Shown here piece by piece: positions 1 through 8,244 of a DNA stretch of 64,000 nt (its first letter is position 1; the number at the start of each line of letters is the position of its first letter). The DNA lies in the NCBI GenBank assembly GCA_025054715.1, contig JANWYH010000007.1:1-64000 (forward strand). Direction: 5' to 3'. The notes under the pieces were generated by a model. It searched no databases, was not told where the DNA came from, and was given only the letters and a program-made list of their open reading frames with translations. Made by a program: the position numbers and the translations under genes. This DNA is from Pyrinomonadaceae bacterium. GTDB lineage: Bacteria; Acidobacteriota; Blastocatellia; Pyrinomonadales; Pyrinomonadaceae.

Positions 1-2
1 AC

Positions 3-62
3 CAGCTGGTGTATAAATTGTATGATTTGAGCGAGCATGAAATACGAATTATTGAAAAATAG
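3..62 (+). CDS. C-terminal tail of a restriction-modification methylase (partial)
   Basis: Only the last 19 codons and the TAG stop of a gene entering from the left edge are present. They read QLVYKLYDLSEHEIRIIEK. The pattern LVY-x-LY-x-L-(T/S)-x-x-E-I-x-I-(I/V)-E is the usual extreme C-terminus of Eco57I-type (type IIG) restriction-modification methylases and related PglX-like proteins. That is family knowledge applied to a very short stretch, so the call is tentative. The next reading frame downstream looks like the start of another defence-type gene, which fits. Confidence 0.5.
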   Translation, partial: QLVYKLYDLSEHEIRIIEK

Positions 63-78
63 TTAAGGATTGAGAATT

Positions 79-162
79 ATGTATCTAGGAAAATTAAAAA
101 TCTGGAATTTTCGTTGCCTTTGAACTAAAGAAAATAATCAACCGGGCTTAGAAATAGAATGA
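79..162 (+). pseudogene. Remnant N-terminus of an OLD-family ATPase/nuclease
   Basis: An ATG at 79 follows an AAGG (65-68) and encodes MYLGKLKIWNFRCL. An in-frame TGA (121-123) comes next, then TKENNQPGLEIE in the same frame and a second TGA at 160-162. The opening K-L-x-I-x-NFR followed by PGLEIE resembles the start of OLD-family/RecF-like ATP-dependent nucleases, just before their Walker A loop, which is absent here. I read this as a decayed gene that kept only its first strand and linker. Position after a type IIG-like tail suggests the edge of an eroding defence island. No more of the gene is seen before pfkA begins on the other strand. Confidence 0.45.
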
Positions 163-220
163 GCCATTAATTGAGTGTTACAGCTTTTTGAAAAAGACGT
201 CCTTGAGAAGAATGTAAAGC

Positions 221-1306
221 TTATTTTGGTTCGTTAGGAGCGGCAAAAGATATTCCTATGTCTCTTGCTGTGCGGACTAGTTGACCTTCGACAGGTACGG
301 TTTTTATGTTTGCTACTGCTTCTGCAAGCGGGACCGTGACGATTTCGCCCGCTTTTAGAGCTACCATTTCGCCTGTTTTTCCGTTGGCTAAAGCTCTAAC
401 GGCACAAGCTCCGAAGTTTGTCCCAAGCATTCTATCGAAAGCATTTGGGCTACCGCCTCTTTGAAGGTGCCCTAAGACAACACATCTTGCTTCTTTGCCT
501 GTTAGCTCTTCTATTCTTTTCGCAACGTAATTGCCTATACCACCAAGCCTTGTTTTTTTGTCGCCATCTAGATAAAACTGCTCTTTGCCAACTTCTCTAG
601 CTCCTTCTGCGACAACTATGTTCGTAAACTTCGAGCCGCTTTTTTCTCTTTGGAGAATTTTTTCTACCATCGAATCAAAAGAAAAGGGTATTTCGGGAAT
701 GAGAATTATGTCAGCACTGCCTGCAAGTCCTGCGTGAAGAGCTATCCAGCCGGTATTTCTACCCATTACTTCTAAAATCATGACTCTATCATGCGATTCT
801 GCGGTTGTGTGAAGCCGGTCGAGTGCCTCAGTTGCGATGTCAATAGCGGTCATGAATCCGAAAGTTAATTCTGTGGCTGAAAGGTCATTGTCAATAGTTT
901 TTGGCACACCTATAACTGGAAATCCTCGCTTGTGAAATTGTTCGGCTATTGCTAAGGTTCCTTCTCCGCCTATTACAATCAAAGCTTCTATTTCAAGCTT
1001 CTTTAGGTTACTCAAGGCCTCTTCTATGGGCATTTCAGGGAAAATTACTTTCCCGTCAACTATTTTTGCAAAGCTTCCACGGTTTCTCGTTCCTAAAATT
1101 GTTCCGCCTCGAGGTAATAGTCCGCTGACGGTTTTGGTGGTTAATTTCATAACTTTGGGTTCGCCAAGTATCCCCTCGAAGCTATCTTCTATTCCGATGC
1201 ACCTCATTCCGAATTGTTTTATGGCTGTTCTTACGACTGCCCGAATTACTGCATTCAGTCCCGGCGCATCTCCGCCGCCTGTTAGAACTCCTATTTGTTT
1301 ATACAT
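221..1306 (-). CDS. pfkA: 6-phosphofructokinase
   Basis: Phosphorylates fructose 6-phosphate to the 1,6-bisphosphate in glycolysis; cytoplasmic. The 361-residue protein starts at MYKQIG. The ATG at 1306 has AGGAGG three bases upstream (1310-1315 on the plus strand), so an ATG 15 bases further out, lying upstream of that site, is rejected. Visible motifs are GGGDAPGLNAV (10-20), GGEGT (113-117), PKTIDND (135-141, with the catalytic base D139), MGRNTGW and LGHLQRGGSPNAFDR. By E. coli numbering, position 104 is Gly (ATP-type) while position 124 is Lys (K136), and the Mg-binding Asp103 is Glu115. That G104/K124 pair marks the long 'group III' PFKs, in which phosphoryl donor choice (ATP or PPi) cannot be read safely from sequence. 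The gene stands alone and diverges from the next one. Confidence 0.93.
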   Translation of the reverse strand: MYKQIGVLTGGGDAPGLNAVIRAVVRTAIKQFGMRCIGIEDSFEGILGEPKVMKLTTKTVSGLLPRGGTILGTRNRGSFAKIVDGKVIFPEMPIEEALSNLKKLEIEALIVIGGEGTLAIAEQFHKRGFPVIGVPKTIDNDLSATELTFGFMTAIDIATEALDRLHTTAESHDRVMILEVMGRNTGWIALHAGLAGSADIILIPEIPFSFDSMVEKILQREKSGSKFTNIVVAEGAREVGKEQFYLDGDKKTRLGGIGNYVAKRIEELTGKEARCVVLGHLQRGGSPNAFDRMLGTNFGACAVRALANGKTGEMVALKAGEIVTVPLAEAVANIKTVPVEGQLVRTARDIGISFAAPNEPK

Positions 1307-1475
1307 ATTCCTCCTACACACAAAATCTTACCAAAACTTTCAATGATAGCCGCCTTAAAAAAATGAGACAAATTCATGTTTGAAAATGACTAATGCTTGA
1401 AAGTTTTAAGCAAAATTGCCTAAGGTAAATTGAAAATCTAATGAACATGAAATAAACTTTCTTCAGGTTGTTGCT

Positions 1476-3560
1476 ATGAAAAAAAGGACTTTTTTCTTGC
1501 TGGTTGTTTGTTTTTTGGCTTTTAGTGCTGAAGTCTTCGCGCAGAAAGTAAGACTAAGAGGCAAAGTAACGCCGGATTGTATGGTTACAGGTAATGCTAA
1601 TTGGAAATTTGCTGATATTTATGGTGATGGAAACATTGCAGTTCAAGGGACTTATAATTGCCGCGGGGCTTTTATTTATGATATATCTGATCCGGATAAT
1701 CCCGTTTTGGCCTCTTGGTATAATCCTGGCGCAAATCAGCAATTTTTAGAGGCAATAGTTATCGGAAATAGAGGCTACTTTGGAAGTGGTAATGGTGGCG
1801 GTGTTCACATAGTTGATCTTTCAAACCCCTATAATCCACAGCTTCTAGGTGTGGTGAATTCTTCTAACGGTAATGGCTTTAATTCAATTCATGAAATAGT
1901 GGTTTTCGAGCAAAATGGCAGGACTTATTTAGTGGAAAACTACAACAGTATTTCATATAGCAAGCTTCTCAAAGTTATAGATGTAACTAATCCTGCAAGT
2001 CCGGTTTTTATTCGTGATATAAATCCTACGGAAGTTCAGTGGGTTCATGCTGTTCACATTCGAGGTAACAGAATGTTTACTTCTGGTTGGGGTAATTCCA
2101 CTACCCGTGCAAGGACAGAAATTTATGACATATCAAACATTGCAACTCGAGCACCAATCTTGCTTGGTTACATAGAAGACCCGAGCCCTTCGGTAACTAA
2201 TGGAAACAATATGCACAGTTCTTGGACTAGTGAAGACGGGCGTTATCTTTATAGTTGTCGGGAAGTAACCAACAGCAATGGTCCAAGTCCAGGTGATGTA
2301 AGGGTTTATAACATTGAGAATCCAGCACAGCCTTTGCTAGTAAAGAGAATTTCAATGAGAGATCTTCAGCTTAATGCTGTAACGCCTCACAATCCGGTTG
2401 TAATGGGAAATTTGCTTTTTGTTTCTTGGTATCAAGCTGGACTTCAGGTTTTTGATATTTCAAATCCAACAGACCCGAAACGGATTGCTCAATATGATAC
2501 TTTTCCATCTACTTTCATGCCGTCAGAAAGTTTGTCGCTTGCTGATGAGCCTTGGGACGTGGTTTGCGGGAGTAGTAACCTTCAGAATACCTTGCCTACT
2601 AATTACGATGGTAACTGGGCAGTTTATCCTTTTCTTGGTTACGACAAAGTTCTCGTTGGCGATATGAAAGAAGGGTTGTTGATAGTTGATGTAACAGGAG
2701 TCTTTACATCATCGAAGAACATTATTTCTGACTTTGATGGAGACGGGAAAACAGATTTTTCGGTTTTTAATCCAAGCACCGGGATATGGACGGTCGAAAA
2801 AAGCTCAAATTCAGCTGTTGAAACTACTAGATTCGGTTTGAATGGCGACATAATACAAGCTACAGACTTTGATGGCGATAGAAAGTCGGATCTAGCGGTT
2901 TTCCGTCCTTCTAATGGCACTTGGTATGTTCTTGGAAGCAGCCGTGGATTTTTCGTCGCCCAATTTGGAGCTAATGGTGACATTCCAGTAGCAGCTGACT
3001 ATGACGCAGACGGTAAGGCAGATTTTGCTGTTTATCGTCCTTCTACGGGACATTGGTATGTTCAACAGACTACTTTTGGCTTTAGAGCGGTAAAATGGGG
3101 AGTTGCGGAAGATAAACCCATAATAGGAGATTTTGAAGGAGATGGTAAGGCTGACTTTACAGTTTGGAGGCCTTCAAGTGGAACATGGTATGTAATGCTT
3201 AGCTCTTCAAGTCTATCGAATGTTTTGCAATTCGGAATAAATGGTGATCTGCCGCTTTCCGGCGATTTTGATGGCGACGGAAAAAACGATTTTGCCGTGT
3301 TTCGGCCAAGCAATGGCTACTGGTTTATTCTTAACAGCCAAAGTAATTCTCTTTCCGTTTACAAGTTCGGACTTTCTTCAGATATACCTGTACCGGCAGA
3401 TTACGACGGGGATGAGCGTAGTGATGTAGCTGTTTTCCGACCGGGTAATAACTTTTGGTATCGGTTGAGTAGCTCTAATGGCTCATTTAATGAAAGGGCT
3501 TTCGGAGCGGCTGGTGAAGTTCCAGTACCTCTGTCATTTCAAGCGCATAAAATTCAGTAA
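1476..3560 (+). CDS. Secreted LVIVD-type beta-propeller with FG-GAP-like repeats
   Basis: A 694-residue exported protein with signal peptide MKKRTFFLLVVCFLAFSAEVFAQ trimmed by the usual A-x-A-type rule. Residues about 40-400 carry LVIVD-like propeller blades, seen as repeating (I/V)-(Y/V/F)-D-(I/V)-(S/T)-N-P-x-x-P, for example GAFIYDISDPDNPVL, VHIVDLSNPYNPQLL and LQVFDISNPTDPK. Residues about 415-690 hold six FG-GAP/VCBS-like repeats, each with an acidic loop (DFDGDGKTDF, DFDGDRKSDL, DYDADGKADF and so on), then VFRPSNGTWY and a closing FG. The acidic loops look like calcium sites. Function is probably extracellular binding or a structural role; no catalytic motif is visible. The same C-terminal repeat ends two other genes in this window (3668 and 51651). 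Confidence 0.8.
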   Translation: MKKRTFFLLVVCFLAFSAEVFAQKVRLRGKVTPDCMVTGNANWKFADIYGDGNIAVQGTYNCRGAFIYDISDPDNPVLASWYNPGANQQFLEAIVIGNRGYFGSGNGGGVHIVDLSNPYNPQLLGVVNSSNGNGFNSIHEIVVFEQNGRTYLVENYNSISYSKLLKVIDVTNPASPVFIRDINPTEVQWVHAVHIRGNRMFTSGWGNSTTRARTEIYDISNIATRAPILLGYIEDPSPSVTNGNNMHSSWTSEDGRYLYSCREVTNSNGPSPGDVRVYNIENPAQPLLVKRISMRDLQLNAVTPHNPVVMGNLLFVSWYQAGLQVFDISNPTDPKRIAQYDTFPSTFMPSESLSLADEPWDVVCGSSNLQNTLPTNYDGNWAVYPFLGYDKVLVGDMKEGLLIVDVTGVFTSSKNIISDFDGDGKTDFSVFNPSTGIWTVEKSSNSAVETTRFGLNGDIIQATDFDGDRKSDLAVFRPSNGTWYVLGSSRGFFVAQFGANGDIPVAADYDADGKADFAVYRPSTGHWYVQQTTFGFRAVKWGVAEDKPIIGDFEGDGKADFTVWRPSSGTWYVMLSSSSLSNVLQFGINGDLPLSGDFDGDGKNDFAVFRPSNGYWFILNSQSNSLSVYKFGLSSDIPVPADYDGDERSDVAVFRPGNNFWYRLSSSNGSFNERAFGAAGEVPVPLSFQAHKIQ

Positions 3561-3667
3561 GGAGTCGAAATTTTTTCGCAAATTTCTGAAAAAATCTTGA
3601 CAAGAGTGATGTAAGAAATTATTTTGTTTTAAGTATAGATTTTAAGGCACGGTTAGGAGGAAAAAGA

Positions 3668-5305
3668 ATGAAAAAATCTTTGTTTTTTGCTTTGTTTGTT
3701 TTAACAATATCTGGATTGAGCTTGTGGTATATAGCAAGTTTAAACACAAAAGCTCAAGTTCAAAATGAGGAAGTAAATCAAGCAGATGTTATAACTATTC
3801 CAGCAGCAACTTTTGCTGGTTCGGGTTTTGGACCAATTCCCGAGCCAACTTCTGGTGGATGTGGAAACTATACCGCTCAACCAAGAGATGTAACCTTCAA
3901 CGTATCTGGTCTTGCAGGTTCTGTTATTGGTGTAGCTGTGCAATTTTATGCTTCCCACACTTGGTTAGGTGATTTAAGGGTAGTTTTGATAGCTCCAGGA
4001 GGAAGTCCATCACATATAATCTTTAGTCAGACTGGAGCAACAACTGCTACTGGTTGTGGTGATAGTTCAGATCTATCAGTAGCGAATTTATACCGTTTCA
4101 CAGATGGAGGAGGATCACCAAATTGGTGGACAACGGCATTTAACATAGGTGCAACGGTTCCGATGCCAGCAGGAGCTTATCAAGCTACTCAACCGGCGCC
4201 ACAAACCGCTTCTAGCTTTTCTCCTACTACAAGTATTAATGCTGCTTTTACAGGAGTTACGAATCCAAATGGAACATGGACTCTTAGGTTTCTTGATGGT
4301 GCAGCGGGAGATACCGGTCAAGTTACAGGCGCTACCTTAGATATTTTGGTAGCAGATCCGAGAGGAGCGTCTAGGCCTTGCTTCGACTTTACGGGTACTG
4401 GAAGAACGGATTTTGCAACAGTTCATCCTGTTTCAACTCAGCTTGTTTGGAGAATCTTGCAGAATCCTGGCGGAAGCACATTTCTAGCTGGCTATGGGTA
4501 CGGTCTTCAGTCAGATGTACTAACACCGGGATACTTTGTTGGAACGCCCAATGCTGCTGATTTAGGGGTTTGGAGACCATCAAACCAGACTTACTACTTC
4601 CAGGCAGTTTCGCCTTCTATAGGTCCTCTGAATCCTGTTCCATGGGGAACAGCCTCCTCCGATATAGTGGGACTAGAGGCAGACTATGATGGAGACGGGA
4701 TAGATGATCCGACGGTAGTCAAGATCGTAGGAGGTAATTATCAGTGGAACATATTGAGGTCTTCGAATAACACTCTTTTAGTTACAACTTTTGGAAGCAG
4801 TTCTACCGACGTTCCCATTGCTGGGGCTGATTATGATGGTGATGGGAGAGCTGACTTAACTGTAATAAGAGGAGGAAATACTTATGTTGTCGGCGAGTCG
4901 TTTACGGGGACTTTGATCTTAACTCAAGTTTGGGGTAACGCCGCTACAGATTACTTTGTTGTAGGTGATTACATAGGTGATAATCGCGCTGACTTTGTTG
5001 TATGGAGAGGTTTTGGAACTAGTGCTGATGGTCGTTGGTATATTAGAGAAAATGGTGGGGCTACAACCATAATTAGCGTTCCTTTTGGAATTCCAAATGT
5101 CCCGGGGCAGCAGAATGCGAAAGACTTTGACCAACCGCTTTGCGGAGATTATGATGGAAATGGAAAATCTGATGTAGCTATCTACCGTCCAACGACAGAT
5201 ACTTTCTACTGGTTGACAAATCCAACTAACATTCTTACGCTTCAGCAACAATCAATGCCTCCAGCACCGCGAGACTTTGCAATTCCGAGACTAAGAGCTT
5301 ACTAA
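3668..5305 (+). CDS. Secreted P-domain protein with FG-GAP-like repeats
   Basis: A 545-residue protein with N-terminal signal sequence MKKSLFFALFVLTISGLSL, behind a strong AGGAGG (3655-3660). Residues about 65-235 resemble the proprotein-convertase P-domain (HTWLGDLRVVLIAPGGSPSHI, then PNGTWTLRFLDGAAGDTGQV), a jelly-roll module usually attached to subtilisin-like proteases. No protease domain is present. From about residue 240 to the end the chain carries degenerate FG-GAP-like repeats (FDFTGTGRTDF, DYDGDGIDDP, DYDGDGRADL, DYDGNGKSDV). A likely extracellular, calcium-binding adhesion or structural protein; this is inference. A hairpin terminator follows 10 bases after the stop. Confidence 0.78.
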   Translation: MKKSLFFALFVLTISGLSLWYIASLNTKAQVQNEEVNQADVITIPAATFAGSGFGPIPEPTSGGCGNYTAQPRDVTFNVSGLAGSVIGVAVQFYASHTWLGDLRVVLIAPGGSPSHIIFSQTGATTATGCGDSSDLSVANLYRFTDGGGSPNWWTTAFNIGATVPMPAGAYQATQPAPQTASSFSPTTSINAAFTGVTNPNGTWTLRFLDGAAGDTGQVTGATLDILVADPRGASRPCFDFTGTGRTDFATVHPVSTQLVWRILQNPGGSTFLAGYGYGLQSDVLTPGYFVGTPNAADLGVWRPSNQTYYFQAVSPSIGPLNPVPWGTASSDIVGLEADYDGDGIDDPTVVKIVGGNYQWNILRSSNNTLLVTTFGSSSTDVPIAGADYDGDGRADLTVIRGGNTYVVGESFTGTLILTQVWGNAATDYFVVGDYIGDNRADFVVWRGFGTSADGRWYIRENGGATTIISVPFGIPNVPGQQNAKDFDQPLCGDYDGNGKSDVAIYRPTTDTFYWLTNPTNILTLQQQSMPPAPRDFAIPRLRAY

Positions 5306-5315
5306 TTGACTAATG

Positions 5316-5350
5316 AAAAGGGTTGGTTAGCTTACGGGCACAACCCTTTT
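5316..5350 (+). terminator. Rho-independent terminator after the P-domain gene
   Basis: AAAAGGGTTG (5316-5325) pairs perfectly with CAACCCTTTT (5341-5350) around a 15-nt loop. The A/T flanks give it a U-rich end on both strands. It lies 10 bases after the stop at 5305 and overlaps the leader of the next gene. Confidence 0.75.
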
Positions 5351-5363
5351 CTTGGAGAACTCA

Positions 5364-6863
5364 ATGAAGCTAAGGTTAAAGGTTCTAAACGGCACTCTTG
5401 CAGGTGAAATCGTAGAGCTTGAGAAAGGAGTTCTAACCATAGGTAGAGACCACTCAGTAGATCTTAGGTTTGCACCTGAGGAAAGAGTGGTTTCTTCAAG
5501 ACATGCAATAATTGAAGCAAAAAATGATGGTTTTTACGCTACTGACACTAATAGCACAAATGGGACGTATGTAAATGGACAAAGGATTCAATCTGTAAAA
5601 CTTAGTGATGGCGATATAATTTCTCTTGGCAGGCAAGGTGTAAACCTTCAGGTCGAGATTGAATCTCAAAGGGACGTTCAGCCTCAGTCTCAAAGTCCTT
5701 CTTTCGATGTTTATCAGTCGTATCAGCCTCAATTTGAATGGAAAAAATCAGTTAGTTATATTGGTTTGTCAAGACCTCATGAAATGGTTTTTGAAAGGCC
5801 TTCCAAAAGTTCTACGAAATATGTTTTCGTAGGCATTACTGTTTTTGCAATAGTTTTCTTGTCTTTAATAGTAACGGTGATGATTGTTACTAGTGTAGGT
5901 ATAATACCTGCTTTTATTGCTGCTATTGTTGCCTTTGTTCCAGCTTGTATTTATATTTTGCCTCTGATTTTTTTGGATCGCTACGATCCTGAACCTATTT
6001 GGCTTTTAGCTTTAGCTTTTGCTTGGGGAGCACTTGTTGCCGTCATATTTTCTGCTTTCGTGAACACAGCAATAGGTGTTGTCCTAGGACCCTTAGTTGC
6101 AGCAGTAGTTTCAGCTCCCATATTTGAAGAAGCATCAAAAGGTATTGGTCTTATTATTTTGCTGGTTTTCTTTAGAAGAGAATTTGATGACATTCTTGAC
6201 GGAATTGTATTCGGAGGAATAATAGCTCTTGGTTTTGCGACAGTAGAAAATGTGCTTTATTACGGGCGTGCATTGGTTGAAGGTGGATTGTCCGGCTTGG
6301 CCATAACCTTCTTTCTTCGAGGAGCTTTATCGCCATTTGCTCACGTGACATTTACCGCAATGACAGGTATAGGTTGCGGAATCTCAAGAGAATCTCATAA
6401 TAAGCTTGTTAGAATAATAGCGCCAGTCATAGGATACTTTGCCGCTGTCTTTTTACACGCTTTATGGAACACGATGGCGAGCATAGGATTAGGAGCATTT
6501 CTTTTAGGCTATCTGATATTGGAGATACCGTTTTTCCTTGGCTTTGTTGGTTTTTGCATTTATGTTGCGAGAAGGCAGAATAAAATTCTTAGAGAGATGC
6601 TTGCGATTGACGTTGCGCGTGGTTTGATTACAGAAGAGCAAATGCGTGCAGCTACTTCTATTTGGAAAGGAATAACATGGATTCTAGCTGGTATCAGTAG
6701 TGGAAAATTAGTAGCCAGATGGAAATTCTTAAGGGCAGTAGGTAAGCTCGGCTTGAGCTATTGGCACATCAAACGTGCTCAAGCCGCACAAGGTCATACG
6801 ATAAGTTTTCAACAGAACCCGATTTTTAGAGAAGAAGTTTTGCGATTACAAGCAAAAATCTAA
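5364..6863 (+). CDS. FHA domain fused to a PrsW-family intramembrane protease
   Basis: A 499-residue protein. The ATG at 5364 follows GGAG (5354-5357) at good spacing; an in-frame TTG at 5352 lies upstream of that site and is not used. Residues 1-95 form an FHA phosphothreonine-binding domain (TIGRDHS, SSRHA, NSTNGTYVNG). After a linker, residues about 155-425 are polytopic membrane segments with PrsW family landmarks: EPIWLLALAFAWG, the paired glutamates E255-E256 in FEEASKG, FATVENVLYY, AHVTFTAMTG and HALWN. These Glu/His residues are the expected metal site of this CAAX-like membrane protease superfamily. In Bacillus PrsW cleaves an anti-sigma factor; the substrate here is unknown. The FHA module suggests control by Thr phosphorylation (inference). 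No kinase gene lies nearby. Confidence 0.85.
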   Translation: MKLRLKVLNGTLAGEIVELEKGVLTIGRDHSVDLRFAPEERVVSSRHAIIEAKNDGFYATDTNSTNGTYVNGQRIQSVKLSDGDIISLGRQGVNLQVEIESQRDVQPQSQSPSFDVYQSYQPQFEWKKSVSYIGLSRPHEMVFERPSKSSTKYVFVGITVFAIVFLSLIVTVMIVTSVGIIPAFIAAIVAFVPACIYILPLIFLDRYDPEPIWLLALAFAWGALVAVIFSAFVNTAIGVVLGPLVAAVVSAPIFEEASKGIGLIILLVFFRREFDDILDGIVFGGIIALGFATVENVLYYGRALVEGGLSGLAITFFLRGALSPFAHVTFTAMTGIGCGISRESHNKLVRIIAPVIGYFAAVFLHALWNTMASIGLGAFLLGYLILEIPFFLGFVGFCIYVARRQNKILREMLAIDVARGLITEEQMRAATSIWKGITWILAGISSGKLVARWKFLRAVGKLGLSYWHIKRAQAAQGHTISFQQNPIFREEVLRLQAKI

Positions 6864-6865
6864 CT

Positions 6866-7699
6866 CTATAGAAGTTCTCTTAAGGGCTTTTTTAACGACT
6901 GCATCATATTTTCAAATTCATTGAAATCAATTTGTTGAGCGCTGTCTGAAAGAGCTTTTTCAGGCTGAGGATGCACCTCAACAATGATTCCATCGGCTCC
7001 GACTGCAATAGCAGCCTTTGCAGTCGGAGTTATCAAGCTTCTTTTACCTGTGGCGTGAGATGGGTCAACTATTACGGGCAGATGTGATAATTCTTTAACG
7101 AGAGCTACACCAGCAAGATCAAGCGTATTTCTCAAGGAATTATCAAAAGTTCTGATACCGCGTTCGCATAAGACAACACGTTCGTTTCCACCTTGAAGAA
7201 TATATTCAGCCGCAAGAAGCCATTCTTTAATAGTTGCTGAAAGACCTCTTTTCAAAAGAACAGGCTTTCTAATCTTTGCTATTTTTTTTAACAGAGCAAA
7301 GTTTTGCATATTTCTTGCGCCTATTTGAATCATATCTGCATAGTCACAAACAATAGGCAAATCTTCTTCACTCATTACTTCTGTAACTATCGGTAATTCA
7401 GCTCGATCGCCAGCTTCTTTTAGCAGCTTTAGTCCCTCAAGCCCTAGGCCTTGAAAGTCATAAGGTGAGGTGCGCGGCTTATACGCTCCACCGCGTAGGA
7501 TAGCGGCACCGCTTCTTTTAACTGCGAGAGCGGTTTCTATGACTTGCTCTTTTGATTCGACCGAGCAAGGCCCAGCGATTACAACCGCCTTTTCGCCACC
7601 TATGGAAACGTGACCAACTTTGACGATGGTTCTGTCGTTAGGCCTTTTTTTCAGTGTTAGAAAATTTTCCGAGATAAAACTACTTGCTGCATCTAGCAT
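6866..7699 (-). CDS. aroF: 3-deoxy-7-phosphoheptulonate synthase, type I-beta core
   Basis: Condenses phosphoenolpyruvate and erythrose 4-phosphate, the first step of the shikimate pathway. The 277 residues carry the I-beta signatures [46 protein letters not shown] and DPSHATG. An N-terminal ACT or ferredoxin-like regulatory domain is missing: the TIM-barrel core begins about 40 residues in. In other bacteria such bare cores are regulated by contact with AroQ-type chorismate mutase, which is encoded two genes upstream here. The ATG at 7699 overlaps the end of the prephenate dehydratase-like gene by 7 bases, so this is the last gene of a three-gene operon controlled by the attenuator at 8532-8674. 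It converges on the FHA-PrsW gene with a 2-base gap. Confidence 0.93.
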   Translation of the reverse strand: MLDAASSFISENFLTLKKRPNDRTIVKVGHVSIGGEKAVVIAGPCSVESKEQVIETALAVKRSGAAILRGGAYKPRTSPYDFQGLGLEGLKLLKEAGDRAELPIVTEVMSEEDLPIVCDYADMIQIGARNMQNFALLKKIAKIRKPVLLKRGLSATIKEWLLAAEYILQGGNERVVLCERGIRTFDNSLRNTLDLAGVALVKELSHLPVIVDPSHATGKRSLITPTAKAAIAVGADGIIVEVHPQPEKALSDSAQQIDFNEFENMMQSLKKPLRELL

Positions 7700-8244
7700 A
7701 ACCTTCTTTCTCCTACTAAATAGAAAAGAGTTGAATTGTTAGGACTATCAGAGATGTTTTCCCTTAAAACCTTTCCGCCGTAAATTTCCGCCGCACGAAT
7801 GCTTCCAATGGCTGCTATTTCACGACAACCTAAGCTTACTACGCATCTTACACTGATTGCTGTGTCTTCTGCACTCAAGGCGTAAAGGTGAGAATTTTTT
7901 TCTAGAAATCTTCTGCATTGATTCAAAGCTTCAGCTTGAGAGACGATCACCTTTATTTTTTCCAGATATGAATCTTTTGTTCCTATCAAAGCATGTTTTA
8001 TCGGCAAGTATGTTTCTTTAAGAACTTTTAGACTTGAATTTTCAAGTAAGTAAGTGGCCGATTTTATTTCTCCTATTATCTTGTTCCATACGGGTATTAC
8101 TGCGAAGTCCGCTTTACCATCGAGTATAGATTCGAAAACTGCGGAAAAAGTTTTGCATTCTAAAATTTCGCAATCGTTCTCTAGGAGCTTGTTGACAGCT
8201 TGCTCGCTATATGAGCCTCTAATTCCTTGAATGGCCACCTTCAT
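7693..8244 (-). CDS. pheA: Prephenate dehydratase-like protein, no ACT domain
   Basis: By family, prephenate dehydratase converts prephenate to phenylpyruvate for phenylalanine synthesis. The 183-residue protein covers the whole periplasmic-binding-like PDT fold (GSYSEQA 10-16, [15 protein letters not shown] 127-131, [10 protein letters not shown]) and stops without the usual C-terminal ACT domain that senses Phe. Several hallmark motifs differ: the usual PIENS is PVWNK (51-55), SHPQAL-QC is SQAEALNQC (102-110), and the catalytic TRF motif is TLF (172-174), keeping Thr172 but losing Arg. It is either a diverged dehydratase or a non-catalytic paralogue. Gene order (ATGA overlap with chorismate mutase, 7-base overlap with DAHP synthase) supports a role in Phe synthesis. 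Feedback by Phe may have moved to the transcript leader. Confidence 0.75.
   Translation of the reverse strand: MKVAIQGIRGSYSEQAVNKLLENDCEILECKTFSAVFESILDGKADFAVIPVWNKIIGEIKSATYLLENSSLKVLKETYLPIKHALIGTKDSYLEKIKVIVSQAEALNQCRRFLEKNSHLYALSAEDTAISVRCVVSLGCREIAAIGSIRAAEIYGGKVLRENISDSPNNSTLFYLVGERRLC

Noticed and set aside
1026-1346. A 106-codon plus-strand frame opposite pfkA
   Set aside because: Shadow of the pfkA coding strand; no Shine-Dalgarno and no family resemblance.
2720-3540. Regularly spaced DNA repeats, CRISPR-like at first sight
   Set aside because: Spacing is about 140 bases, repeats diverge at third codon positions and translate in one frame to FG-GAP-like repeats. Protein repeats, not CRISPR.
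3597-3639. TTGACA with TATAGA upstream of the P-domain gene
   Set aside because: The spacer is 31 bases; no good -10 lies at 16-18 bases. Promoter not called.
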